Source of the DNA: JANNGZ01 sp031404155
GTDB lineage: Bacteria > Pseudomonadota > Gammaproteobacteria > Burkholderiales > Burkholderiaceae_C
NCBI GenBank assembly: GCA_031404155.1
Contig: JANNGZ010000157.1
Location: forward strand, 1-8,256
Reading direction: 5' to 3'
Length of the DNA: 8,256 nt
The notes under the pieces are model-generated. The model searched no databases. It was not told the origin of the DNA and saw nothing but the letters and a program-made list of their open reading frames with translations. Numbering within the stretch: position 1 is the stretch's first letter; every line of letters starts with the position of its first letter. The position numbers were made by a program, and so were the translations under genes. Of the stretch, positions 1 through 6,434 are shown in pieces.

Positions 1-741
1 CGCGCCTTCGAGCAAGCCGCCCGGGTCGTTGCGCAGGTCGAGCACCAGGCCCTTCAGGTTCGGGTCCTGCTTGTAGAGCTCTTCGAGCTTGCGCACAAAA
101 TCGTCGACGGTGCGGTCCTGGAACTGGCTCACCCGCAGCCAGGCGTAACCCGGCTCGATGAGTTTGGCGCGCACGCTTTGCACGCGGATTTCCTCGCGTG
201 TGATGGTCACCGGGAAAGTGCGGCTCTCGCTCTTGCGGAACACGGTGAGCGAAACCTTGGTGTTGGGTTCGCCGCGCATGCGCTTGACCGCCTGGTCCAT
301 CGTCAGGCCCTTGACCGGGGTGTCGTCGATGCGGGTGATCAGGTCGCCGCTCTTGAGGCCGGCGCGGAACGCGGGCGAGCCTTCGATCGGGGACACCACC
401 CGGACCAGCCCGTCTTCGAGGCCGATCTCGATGCCGACGCCGACAAACTTGCCGGTGGTGCCTTCGCGGAATTCCTTGAAGGACTTCTTGTCGAAATACT
501 GGCTGTGCGGATCGAGCCCCGAAACCATGCCGGAGATGGCGTCACCGATGAGTTTTTTCTCGTCGACAGTTTCGACATAGTCGCTTTTGACCATGCCGAA
601 CACCGCTGCCAGCTGTTGCAATTCCTCCAGTGGCAACGGTGATAGCGTGTTGCGCGCGAAGGCCTGGAGCTGCATGGTGGTCAATGCACCGGCCACGGCG
701 CCGACCGCGATCAGACCGGCGACTTTCAGTTTGGCACCCAT
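1..741 (-). CDS. ctpA: S41 carboxyl-terminal processing protease, N-terminal part (runs off left edge)
   Basis: This is the first 247 residues of a C-terminal processing peptidase, a periplasmic or membrane-anchored serine protease that trims or degrades proteins from their C-terminus. The minus frame is open from the ATG at 741 to base 1. Residues 5-28 form an uncleaved signal/anchor helix (KVAGLIAVGAVAGAL). Residues 38-90 match the family N-terminal helical region, including GLDPHSQYF at 75-83. Residues 95-170 are the PDZ domain (GVGIEIG at 101-107, GSPAFRAGLKSGD at 121-133). Residues 231-247 (GLVLDLRNDPGGLLEGA) are the conserved strand that precedes the catalytic region. The catalytic Ser and Lys lie beyond the edge, so activity cannot be judged. 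A run of G about 12-16 nt upstream of the ATG is a weak ribosome binding site. The upstream neighbour is an iron-type ABC ATPase on the same strand, 124 bp away. Family assignment is firm; the symbol is by family resemblance. Confidence 0.93.
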   Translation of the reverse strand, partial: MGAKLKVAGLIAVGAVAGALTTMQLQAFARNTLSPLPLEELQQLAAVFGMVKSDYVETVDEKKLIGDAISGMVSGLDPHSQYFDKKSFKEFREGTTGKFVGVGIEIGLEDGLVRVVSPIEGSPAFRAGLKSGDLITRIDDTPVKGLTMDQAVKRMRGEPNTKVSLTVFRKSESRTFPVTITREEIRVQSVRAKLIEPGYAWLRVSQFQDRTVDDFVRKLEELYKQDPNLKGLVLDLRNDPGGLLEGA

Positions 742-786
742 GATGTCTTGCAACCCCCACGAAGAATAAGAAGCAACGCCGAAAAC

Positions 787-792
787 AGTATA
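787..792 (-). promoter_or_regulatory. Possible -10 element (TATACT) for ctpA
   Basis: On the minus strand TATACT lies about 45 nt upstream of the ctpA ATG in an otherwise GC-rich gap. It is a close match to the sigma-70 -10 consensus. No convincing -35 lies 16-18 bp upstream (GCCCTC at 17 bp). It is therefore a weak or activator-dependent promoter at best. Start mapping is the test. Confidence 0.35.
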
Positions 793-813
793 AAGCGGCG
801 CCCCATTTTGAGG

Positions 814-831
814 GCGCAAAGAAGCGCAAAG
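814..831. repeat. Two direct copies of GCGCAAAG, 10-bp period
   Basis: GCGCAAAG occurs at 814-821 and again at 824-831, one helical turn apart, in the gap between ctpA and the ABC ATPase gene. On the minus strand the copies read CTTTGCGC and sit 20-45 bp upstream of the candidate ctpA -10. The spacing would suit a dimeric regulator, but chance cannot be excluded for an 8-mer. Confidence 0.4.
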
Positions 832-857
832 TTCACCCCCTTTAACGCAGGGGTAAC
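831..857 (-). terminator. Possible terminator hairpin after the ABC ATPase gene
   Basis: GTT-C-ACCCC (831-839) pairs with GGGGTAAC (850-857), giving an 8-bp stem with one bulged base and a 10-nt loop. It begins 9 bp past the ATPase stop codon. The downstream minus-strand sequence is only moderately T-rich (CTTTGCGCTTCTTTG), so it is not a canonical U-tract terminator. Confidence 0.3.
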
Positions 858-865
858 GCGGGGCT

Positions 866-2029
866 TCAGGGCGCCGGCGGTACCCGCGCCTGGCGCGCGA
901 AAGTCACCACATGGTCGACCTCGGCGCGGATGCCGATCCATTCGCCGACCTGGTGGTCGTGGTGGCTGGGCACATGCGCCATCACCTGCTCGCCGCTGGT
1001 CAGGCGCAGCGTGTACAGGAACTCCGAGCCGCGGAAGGCCTTGCGCTCGATGCACGCCCGCACCGTGGCCGCGTCGTCGTGAACGATGTCGTCGGCCCGC
1101 AGCAGCACTTCGCATTCGCCGCCGGGGTAGGCGTCGGGCAGCGGGCATTCGGCGGCGTCGCTGAGCTCGCCCAGCGGCGTTTGCACCCGCGGGCCGGCGG
1201 CGGTGGCGACGATGCGTGCCGAGGTGAACACGCCGTGGCCGATAAAGTCGGCCACGAAGCGGCTCGCCGGCCGGTGGTAGAGCGTGTAGGCGTCGTCCCA
1301 CTGCTCAAGCCGGCCATGCTGCATCACGCCGATGATGTCGCCGACCGCGAACGCCTCGAGTTGGTCGTGGGTGACGAACAAGGCGGTGGTGCCGGTGGCT
1401 TTGAGGATCCCGCGCACCTCCTGCGCCAGGCGCTCGCGCAGGTCGATATCGAGGCTCGAAAACGGTTCGTCCAGCAGCAGCAGCCGGGGTTGCGGTGCCA
1501 GCGCGCGCGCCAACGCGATGCGCTGCTGCTGGCCCCCCGAAAGCTGGTGCGGCGCGCGGCGCGCGGCGTGGCCCAGGCCGACCAGGTCAAGCATGCTCGC
1601 CACACGCGCCTGACGCTCGGCGCGGGGCAGGTGGTGCACCCCGAATCCGATGTTCTCGGCCACGCTGAGGTGGGGGAACAGGGCGTAGTCCTGGAACACC
1701 ATGCCGATGCGGCGGGCCTCGGGCGCGAGGTGCACGCCGCCCGCCGCGTCGGCCAACACCGCGCCGCCCATCTCGACGCGGCCGCTGTCCAGCGCCTTGA
1801 GTCCGGCCACCGCACGCAGCAACGAGGTTTTGCCACAACCCGAGGGCCCGATCAGCACGCCGATCTGGCCGGCGGCGAGACCGAGCGAAACGGCGTCTAC
1901 AGCGCGCCCCGGCGTCGGGCCAATGGGGCTGGTTGCGGCCGTCGCCAGGCCGGCGCCGAAGGGCCTGTGCTCTCGCTCACGGGGCTCATGGGCATAACGC
2001 ACGCTGAGGTCGGTGAGGCGAAGAAACAT
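866..2029 (-). CDS. ABC transporter ATP-binding protein, FbpC-like (ferric iron importer type)
   Basis: This 387-residue cytoplasmic ATPase should power an inner-membrane importer. Motifs are intact: Walker A GPSGCGKT at 61-68, Q-loop Q113, signature LSGGQ at 163-167, Walker B LLLLD at 183-187 with catalytic E188, D-loop SSLD at 191-194 and switch H221. The stretch after it, with YHRPASRFVADFIG at 251-264, is typical of the FbpC/CysA/PotA-type subfamily. Residues ~300-375 form a C-terminal TOBE-like regulatory region. The start at 2029 gives MFLRLTDLSVRY, the normal first strand of the domain. An upstream in-frame ATG at 2239 would add 70 low-complexity residues and run into the divergent permease gene. 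Residues ~15-43 are a Pro/Ala/Gly-rich insert between the first two strands. The permease gene opposite (starting 2121) is its likely partner. Iron as substrate is inferred from family resemblance of both genes; thiamine or spermidine-type relatives are alternatives. Confidence 0.9.
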   Translation of the reverse strand: MFLRLTDLSVRYAHEPREREHRPFGAGLATAATSPIGPTPGRAVDAVSLGLAAGQIGVLIGPSGCGKTSLLRAVAGLKALDSGRVEMGGAVLADAAGGVHLAPEARRIGMVFQDYALFPHLSVAENIGFGVHHLPRAERQARVASMLDLVGLGHAARRAPHQLSGGQQQRIALARALAPQPRLLLLDEPFSSLDIDLRERLAQEVRGILKATGTTALFVTHDQLEAFAVGDIIGVMQHGRLEQWDDAYTLYHRPASRFVADFIGHGVFTSARIVATAAGPRVQTPLGELSDAAECPLPDAYPGGECEVLLRADDIVHDDAATVRACIERKAFRGSEFLYTLRLTSGEQVMAHVPSHHDHQVGEWIGIRAEVDHVVTFARQARVPPAP

Positions 2030-2120
2030 CAGCCTATGATAGCGGCCACATGGGAATGGTTCGCATTTGCGTTGAGCAGCCTCGGCCGCAGGTCTCGCCC
2101 GTTCCGAGCGGGCGCGGCTG
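2030..2120. promoter_or_regulatory. Shared divergent promoter region of the ABC ATPase and permease genes
   Basis: This 91-bp spacer must hold the start signals for both divergent transporter genes. TATGAT at 2035-2040 (TATCAT-like on the minus strand) is the only good -10-like hexamer. On the minus strand it lies only about 6-9 nt from the ATPase ATG, implying a very short leader. An interrupted palindrome AATG-N5-CATT at 2055-2067 sits in the relatively AT-rich centre and could be an operator. It does not match the Fur consensus well. No strong -35 and no strong ribosome binding site for either gene is visible. Confidence 0.4.
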
Positions 2121-3731
2121 ATGCGGGCCACCCTCGCTTTCATCTGCGCCTTGCTGGCCTTGCCGGTGCTCGGCATCGCTGGGTCCTGGCTCGCGTTCGA
2201 TGCCAGTGCGCTGGACTTGTTGGCGCACCAGGCCTCCACCGTGCTCCCCGGCTACGCGCTGCAATCGCTGTTGCTGGCGGTGGGTGTGGGTGTCGGCGTG
2301 GTGTTGCTCGGGGGCGGGGCCGCCGCCGCAGTGATGCTGTTCGACTTCCCGGGGCGGCGCAGCTTCGAGTGGCTTCTGCTGCTGCCGCTGGCGATGCCAG
2401 CCTACGTGCTGGCCTACGCCTACACCGACTTCCTGCAGTTCAGCGGCCCGGCACAGCGCCTCTTGCGCCAGGCCACCGGCGCCCAGGGCGCCCTCTGGCC
2501 GGATGTGCGCAGCCTCTGGGGCGCGGTGCCGATGTTTGTGTTGTGCCTCTACCCGTACGTCTACCTGCTCACGCGCACCGCCCTGGCCGAACGCGGGGTG
2601 CAGATGATGGAGGCGGCGCGCCTGCTCGGCGCCGGCCTGCGCCGGCGCATCACCGAGGTGGCGCTGCCGATGGCGCGGCCGGCGTTGGCGGCCGGTGTTG
2701 CGCTCGCCCTGATGGAGACCCTCGCCGACTACGGCGTCGGCGCCTACTTCGGGCTCACCACCTTCACCACCGGCATCTACAAGGCCTGGCTGGCGATGGG
2801 CGACCGTGTCGCGGCGGCGCAGCTCGCGTCGATGCTGATCGCGGTGGTGGCGCTGCTGGTGTGGCTGGAGCGCCGTGCGCAGCGCCGCCTGCGTTTTGCG
2901 GCCAGCAAGGGCGCGTCGCCGCACGCGGCCGAAGCGCGGCGGGTGCCGCTGGCGGGCCGGCTCGCCGCTTGCGCCTGGGGGCTGTGCGCGGTGCCGGTGT
3001 TCTTCGGCTTTTTGTTGCCGGTGGCGGTGCTGCTGCACATGTTGTGGCAGGAGGCGCAGAGCGCCGAACTCGGCTTGCCGCTCGCCCGCTTCCTGCAATG
3101 GGGCTGGGCCAGCTTCAAGCTTGCGGCGCTCTCGGCCCTGCTGGCCACGTTGCTCGCGCTGGCCTTGGGCTTCGCGTTGCGCAGCGGCCGCCATGTCGGG
3201 CCGCTGGCGGTCGGCGCGCGCATCGTCTCGCTCGGCTACGCGGTGCCGGGCGCGGTGGTGGCAGTGGGCATCTTGCTGCCGCTGGCCTGGCTGCAAGCGC
3301 GCTGGCCGCAATTGAACGCACCGGGTCTGGTCACCGGCACCCTGTTCGGGCTGCTCTACGCCTACCTGGTGCGCTTTTCGGCGGTGGCCTTGCAGTCGGT
3401 GGAAGCCGGCTATTCACGGCTGCCGTCGTCGATCGACGAAAGCGCCCGCACGCTCGGCGCCAGCCGCGCCCGGCTGTTCGGCGTGCTGCACCTGCCGCTG
3501 CTGAAACGCTCGGCGCTGGCCGCGGCGCTGCTGGTGTTTGTCGACGTGATGAAGGAACTGCCCGCCACCCTGGTGCTGCGCCCCTTCGACAGCGACACGC
3601 TGGCCGTGGTGGCCTACAACTTCGCCCGCGACGAGCGCCTGAGCGAGGCCGCGCTGCCCTCGCTGGCGATCGTGCTGGTGGGCTTGATTCCGGTGGTGTT
3701 GTTGTCGCGGGCCTTGCGCGGCAGCGAGTGA
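2121..3731 (+). CDS. ABC transporter permease, two fused modules, FbpB-like (ferric iron importer type)
   Basis: This 536-residue polytopic inner-membrane protein forms the whole translocation pore of an importer, two permease modules in one chain, as in the FbpB/AfuB family. Hydrophobic segments start at residues ~5-25, 46-73, 83-101, 132-150, 185-205 and 232-248, then repeat in the second half from ~283-307, 331-353, 366-390, 402-425, 463-482 and 508-530. Each half carries the cytoplasmic EAA loop that docks on the ATPase: EAARLLGAG from E164 with P183, and the variant ESARTLGAS from E440 with P459. The polar linker at ~250-278 joins the modules. The ATG at 2121 leads directly into the first membrane helix. 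Ribosome binding is weak (GAGCGG about 10-16 nt upstream). The ATPase partner is divergent. No binding-protein gene is in the window, so an FbpA-like component must be elsewhere. Substrate is inferred only. Confidence 0.9.
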   Translation: MRATLAFICALLALPVLGIAGSWLAFDASALDLLAHQASTVLPGYALQSLLLAVGVGVGVVLLGGGAAAAVMLFDFPGRRSFEWLLLLPLAMPAYVLAYAYTDFLQFSGPAQRLLRQATGAQGALWPDVRSLWGAVPMFVLCLYPYVYLLTRTALAERGVQMMEAARLLGAGLRRRITEVALPMARPALAAGVALALMETLADYGVGAYFGLTTFTTGIYKAWLAMGDRVAAAQLASMLIAVVALLVWLERRAQRRLRFAASKGASPHAAEARRVPLAGRLAACAWGLCAVPVFFGFLLPVAVLLHMLWQEAQSAELGLPLARFLQWGWASFKLAALSALLATLLALALGFALRSGRHVGPLAVGARIVSLGYAVPGAVVAVGILLPLAWLQARWPQLNAPGLVTGTLFGLLYAYLVRFSAVALQSVEAGYSRLPSSIDESARTLGASRARLFGVLHLPLLKRSALAAALLVFVDVMKELPATLVLRPFDSDTLAVVAYNFARDERLSEAALPSLAIVLVGLIPVVLLSRALRGSE

Positions 3732-3735
3732 CGCC

Positions 3736-3750
3736 GCCGCGCGACGCGGC
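3736..3750. terminator. GC hairpin between two convergent genes
   Basis: GCCGCG (3736-3741) and CGCGGC (3745-3750) form a perfect 6-bp stem with a CGA triloop. It lies in the 22 bp between the permease stop (3731) and the diguanylate cyclase stop (3754). It could end transcription from both sides, but there is no T-run on either side. Confidence 0.4.
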
Positions 3751-3753
3751 TCC

Positions 3754-5784
3754 TCAGCTGTCGACCGACTTCACCAGCCGCAGCGACGCCTGGCCGTGCA
3801 CCACCACGCCGTTGCGCCCGGCGCGTTTGGCCTCATAACAGGCGGCGTCGGCCGCGGCGAGCACGCTGGCCATGTCGGGCAGCGAGGGGTCGAGTTCCAC
3901 CACGCCGATGCTGGCGCCCACCTGCAACTCGTGTCCGTCGTGGCGCAGCCGGTAGCCGGCCACCGCGGCGCACATCTTGGTGGCGATCGCGGCCGCGTGG
4001 TGGCGGTCGCAGGAGCCGAGCAGCACCGCAAACTCGTCGCCGCCGATGCGCGCCACCAGGTCCGAGCCACGCACCTTCACGCTCAACAACTTCGCCACCT
4101 GCTGCAGCATGCGGTCGCCCGCGGCGTGGCCGGCGGTGTCGTTCACCGCCTTGAAGTGGTCGAGGTCGATGAACAGCGCGCTCACCGGCTCGCGGCGCCG
4201 GTTGCCCAGCACCTCGACGATGCGGCGCTCGAACTCGCGCCGGTTCGCCAGCTCGGTCAAGGCGTCGTGGGTCGAGGTCCAGGACAGCGCCTGGCGTTCG
4301 CGCCGCGCCGCGCTCACATCCTCGACGATCCAGATCGCGCCCGCTGCGGCGTCGCCCCAACGCACCGGCGCGCCTTGCAGCTTGCCCCAGAAGCGGCTGC
4401 CGTCGCGGCGCACGAACTCCACTTCTTCCTCGTGCGGCTGGCCGCCGCCGAAGGCCTGGCGCAGCCGCGCACCGAGCTCCTCGTAGTTCGCTTCGGAGGC
4501 ATAGAGCAGGCGCGCCGGTTCGCCGCGCAGCACCATGGCGTCGTACCCGAACAGGCGCGCGAACTTGTCGCTGACCAGGTCGAAGTGGCCTTCGCGGGTG
4601 AACGCGATGCCCACCGGCGAGCGCGCCATCAGCGCCTGCATCTTGCCCAGCAGCTCGCGCTCGCCCGAGGCCGCCTCGGCGCGGCTGTGCATCGCCTCGC
4701 GGAACACCGCGGACAAGCGCCCGAGCTCGCCGCCGGCGCTCGGCCAGCCGGCGCCGTCCTGCGAATCTTCGTCGAGCAGCCGCCGCGCGCGCCGCTCCAA
4801 CTGGCGCAGCGGCGCCAGCATCACGATGATCGCCAGCAGCAGCAGCGAGCCGCCCACCACCGCCACCGCCGCGCCGAGCAGCAGCGCGCTCTGGCGCCCG
4901 GCTTGCAGGCCGCCGAGCATCTGGTCGGCGCGCGCGCTGCGCCAGAGCACCCAGTCGGCGTCCGGCACCGCGGCCAGGGCCACCAGATGCTCGCCCGCGC
5001 GCCGCGCCTGCCCCTGCGGCTCCAGCGGCTGGCCCTGCTCGTTCCAGCGCCGCGCGGCCTCGGCCAGGCGTGGTTCCTCGGCCACCGAACGCAGCAGCCA
5101 GTTGCGGTCGGGGTGCGCGAGGATGCGCCCGTTCGCATCGGTCAGCACGCTGGCCACCAGGTCGTGGTCGCTGCCGTCGGTGAACTCCACCAGCGCGCCA
5201 CGTTGCAGCAGGCGCAGGCCACCGCCGAGAACGGCCACCACCTTGCCGTGGCCGTCGCGAACCGGTTGGGCGAAGTAGAGCACCGGCTCGGCCGACTCCG
5301 GGTCTACCACCGCCTCGGAAATCGTCGGCCGGCCGTCCTGCAGTGCACGCTGGAGAAACCCCTGCGCGGCGAGCAGGCGCGACGCGTCCTGCTGCGCCAC
5401 GCCGTCGCGCCAGGCGAAAACGCGCCCGTCCGGCAGGGCGACGAAGCTGCGGTCGAAAAGGCTCGACAGCCCGGCGTTCGAATCGAGATGCGCCTTCATC
5501 GCCGCGGCATCGCCGAGCTGGCCCGGCGGCAGGCCCCGCGCCGCGCTGCCGAGCACGAGTTGCCGGCTGACCACGCGCGAGGAGAGCAGCCGAGCCGAGC
5601 GCCGAACTTCGTCCAGCGAGGCGTCCAGGGTCACCTGCTCGGTGCGCCGGCCGACGTCGTTGAGCACCAGCATCACCGTCAGGGCCACGCTCGCCGCGAT
5701 CAGCGCCACGCCGATCAGCGTCAGCCGCACCTTCAGCGAGCGCAGGGCGTCCCACACAAGCACGCCCAGGCGGCCGGTGCTCAC
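3754..5784 (-). CDS. Membrane diguanylate cyclase (dCache-HAMP-PAS-GGDEF)
   Basis: This 676-residue inner-membrane sensor should make cyclic di-GMP from two GTP. Residues 1-18 are a short cytoplasmic start, 19-41 is membrane helix 1, and ~45-290 is a periplasmic double-Cache-like sensor (LPDGRVFAWRDG at 117-128, ILAHPDRNWLL at 221-231). Residues 299-323 are helix 2, followed by a HAMP-like linker to ~375, a PAS domain ~378-495 (SPVGIAFT; EVEFVRRDGSRFWGK) and a GGDEF domain ~505-665. The catalytic GGDEF motif is intact at 581-585, metal-binding D540 lies in FIDLDHFKAVND, and the inhibitory I-site RGSD at 572-575 is correctly placed five residues before it. There is no EAL domain. I chose GTG at 5784 because the only other in-frame start (ATG 5958) lies inside the tRNA gene. 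Ribosome binding is not obvious, so a slightly later start (another GTG within the next 10 codons) is possible. The ligand of the sensor domain is unknown. Confidence 0.92.
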   Translation of the reverse strand: MSTGRLGVLVWDALRSLKVRLTLIGVALIAASVALTVMLVLNDVGRRTEQVTLDASLDEVRRSARLLSSRVVSRQLVLGSAARGLPPGQLGDAAAMKAHLDSNAGLSSLFDRSFVALPDGRVFAWRDGVAQQDASRLLAAQGFLQRALQDGRPTISEAVVDPESAEPVLYFAQPVRDGHGKVVAVLGGGLRLLQRGALVEFTDGSDHDLVASVLTDANGRILAHPDRNWLLRSVAEEPRLAEAARRWNEQGQPLEPQGQARRAGEHLVALAAVPDADWVLWRSARADQMLGGLQAGRQSALLLGAAVAVVGGSLLLLAIIVMLAPLRQLERRARRLLDEDSQDGAGWPSAGGELGRLSAVFREAMHSRAEAASGERELLGKMQALMARSPVGIAFTREGHFDLVSDKFARLFGYDAMVLRGEPARLLYASEANYEELGARLRQAFGGGQPHEEEVEFVRRDGSRFWGKLQGAPVRWGDAAAGAIWIVEDVSAARRERQALSWTSTHDALTELANRREFERRIVEVLGNRRREPVSALFIDLDHFKAVNDTAGHAAGDRMLQQVAKLLSVKVRGSDLVARIGGDEFAVLLGSCDRHHAAAIATKMCAAVAGYRLRHDGHELQVGASIGVVELDPSLPDMASVLAAADAACYEAKRAGRNGVVVHGQASLRLVKSVDS

Positions 5785-5930
5785 GGCAAGCGGCGCCGGT
5801 GGCCAGCACCGGAGGTTCGTGGGTGGCGTGAGCGCAAAAAGCGCGAATTCGTCATGGCGATCGGGGTCATTGACTCGTTGACTTGCAGCGCCGGTTTGCT
5901 CGACGCCCTGGCACTGTGCGCTGAATTGAC

Positions 5931-6005
5931 TGGCGCCCCCGGCGGGAATCGAACCCACATCTAGCGCTTAGGAGGCGCTCGTTCTATCCGTTGAACTACG
6001 GCGGC
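5931..6005 (-). tRNA. tRNA-Arg, anticodon CCU
   Basis: A 75-nt cloverleaf reads on the minus strand. Acceptor GCCGCCG (6005-5999) faces CGGGGGC, then discriminator G and an encoded CCA (5933-5931). D-arm GTTC/GAAC, anticodon arm AGCGC/GCGCT with loop CTCCTAA (anticodon CCT at loop positions 3-5, reading AGG), 4-nt variable loop, T-arm GTGGG-TTCGATT-CCCGC. All stems pair except acceptor position 4:69, which is G-G. Other positions look standard, so the gene is probably functional, but the mismatch is unusual. It lies 147 bp upstream of the GTG start of the diguanylate cyclase on the same strand. Confidence 0.95.
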
Positions 6006-6014
6006 GATGCTGCA

Positions 6015-6020
6015 ATTTTA
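6015..6020 (-). promoter_or_regulatory. Possible -10 element (TAAAAT) of the tRNA-Arg gene
   Basis: TAAAAT on the minus strand ends 9 nt before the mature 5' end of the tRNA, in a short AT-rich island. The position suits a -10 box with a brief 5' leader. No clear -35 is seen at the expected spacing. Confidence 0.35.
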
Positions 6021-6062
6021 GTCGCTGGCCTCTCATCGGGACTCTCTGGCACTCATCCTGTC

Positions 6063-6140
6063 TTTTCTGGGCTCATTGATACGGAGCCGGGGGCCGCCTT
6101 GCGAAAGGCCGCGGTGGCGTACAAGAAGCGCCGTGGCTGA
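6063..6140 (+). pseudogene. C-terminal remnant of a probable antitoxin preceding the GNAT toxin
   Basis: The plus frame ending at the TGA at 6138-6140 reads FSGLIDTEPGAALRKAAVAY and then KKRRG. It has no start codon or recognisable domain upstream before the tRNA gene. The position directly ahead of a GNAT-toxin remnant, and the pattern LR-x-A-x3-Y-x-x-R before the stop, resemble the C-terminal tail of DUF1778-type (TacA-like) antitoxins, which wrap and neutralise the toxin. The DNA-binding N-terminal half is missing. The assignment rests mostly on neighbourhood and a short motif, so it is tentative. The stop overlaps a candidate toxin GTG at 6133, as is common in such pairs. Confidence 0.35.
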
Positions 6141-6352
6141 TCGTTCGCCAGCGCCCGACCGCCGGGTGGCGCATCGAGGCACTGACCAAGCACCACGACC
6201 AAGCCCCCTTCGACTGCGGCAGCGACGCCCTCAACCGATACCTTTGCCAACAGGCGCGGCAGGACGCGAGCCGTCACGTCGCTGCGCCTTTCGTTCGCGC
6301 GCCGATGAGGCTGTACCTGCCGATGACGACGGTGGCGGCGGTGCTGGGCTGA
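6133..6352 (+). pseudogene. GNAT-family toxin (TacT/AtaT-like) pseudogene with internal deletion
   Basis: From 6167 to the TGA at 6350-6352 the frame encodes 61 residues. Residues 1-43 begin WRIEALTKHHDQAPFDCG and continue through ALNRYL, QDASRHVAAPFV. This matches the conserved N-terminus of GNAT acetyltransferase toxins that modify charged tRNAs. The next residues, RAPMRLYLPMTTVAAVLG, match the very C-terminus of the same family. Members are usually about 160-170 residues, so roughly 100 central residues are gone, including the acetyl-CoA-binding motif (Q/R-x-x-G-x-G/A) and catalytic region. The two ends remain in one frame. Upstream, a GTG at 6133 starts a plausible 5' end (VADRSPAPDR) that is in a different frame from the WRIE segment, implying a one-base indel near 6150-6166, or that the original start is lost. 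The product cannot be an active acetyltransferase. Confidence is for the family and broken state. Confidence 0.72.
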
Positions 6353-6434
6353 TAGGCGCAGGGGACAAGGCGAAGGCCAAGCGGTCGGGGCCGTTTGGCG
6401 CCGTGGCCGTCGCGGCGGTTTGACCCCGCCTCGA

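Noticed and set aside
2055..2067. Fur box between the transporter genes
   Set aside because: The palindrome matches only four bases per half-site and lacks the ATAAT/ATTAT core, so it is listed only as a generic possible operator.
2030..2239. N-terminal extension of the ABC ATPase to ATG 2239
   Set aside because: The 70 extra residues are low complexity, overlap the divergent permease, and precede a normal family start at MFLRLTDL.
911..3838. A 975-codon plus-strand open frame across the ABC genes
   Set aside because: It is antisense to the ATPase and out of frame with the permease; its translation is compositionally biased (Arg/Ala/Gly-rich) with no domain signature. Long shadow frames are expected at this GC content.
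5785..5958. N-terminal extension of the cyclase to ATG 5958
   Set aside because: It would start within the tRNA-Arg gene; the added residues (MGSIPAGGAS...) are translated tRNA and spacer, not protein-like.
3796..5964. A 722-codon plus-strand open frame opposite the diguanylate cyclase
   Set aside because: It mirrors the codon bias of the cyclase and ends inside the tRNA gene with GGNRTH, a well-known artefact of translating a tRNA antisense strand.
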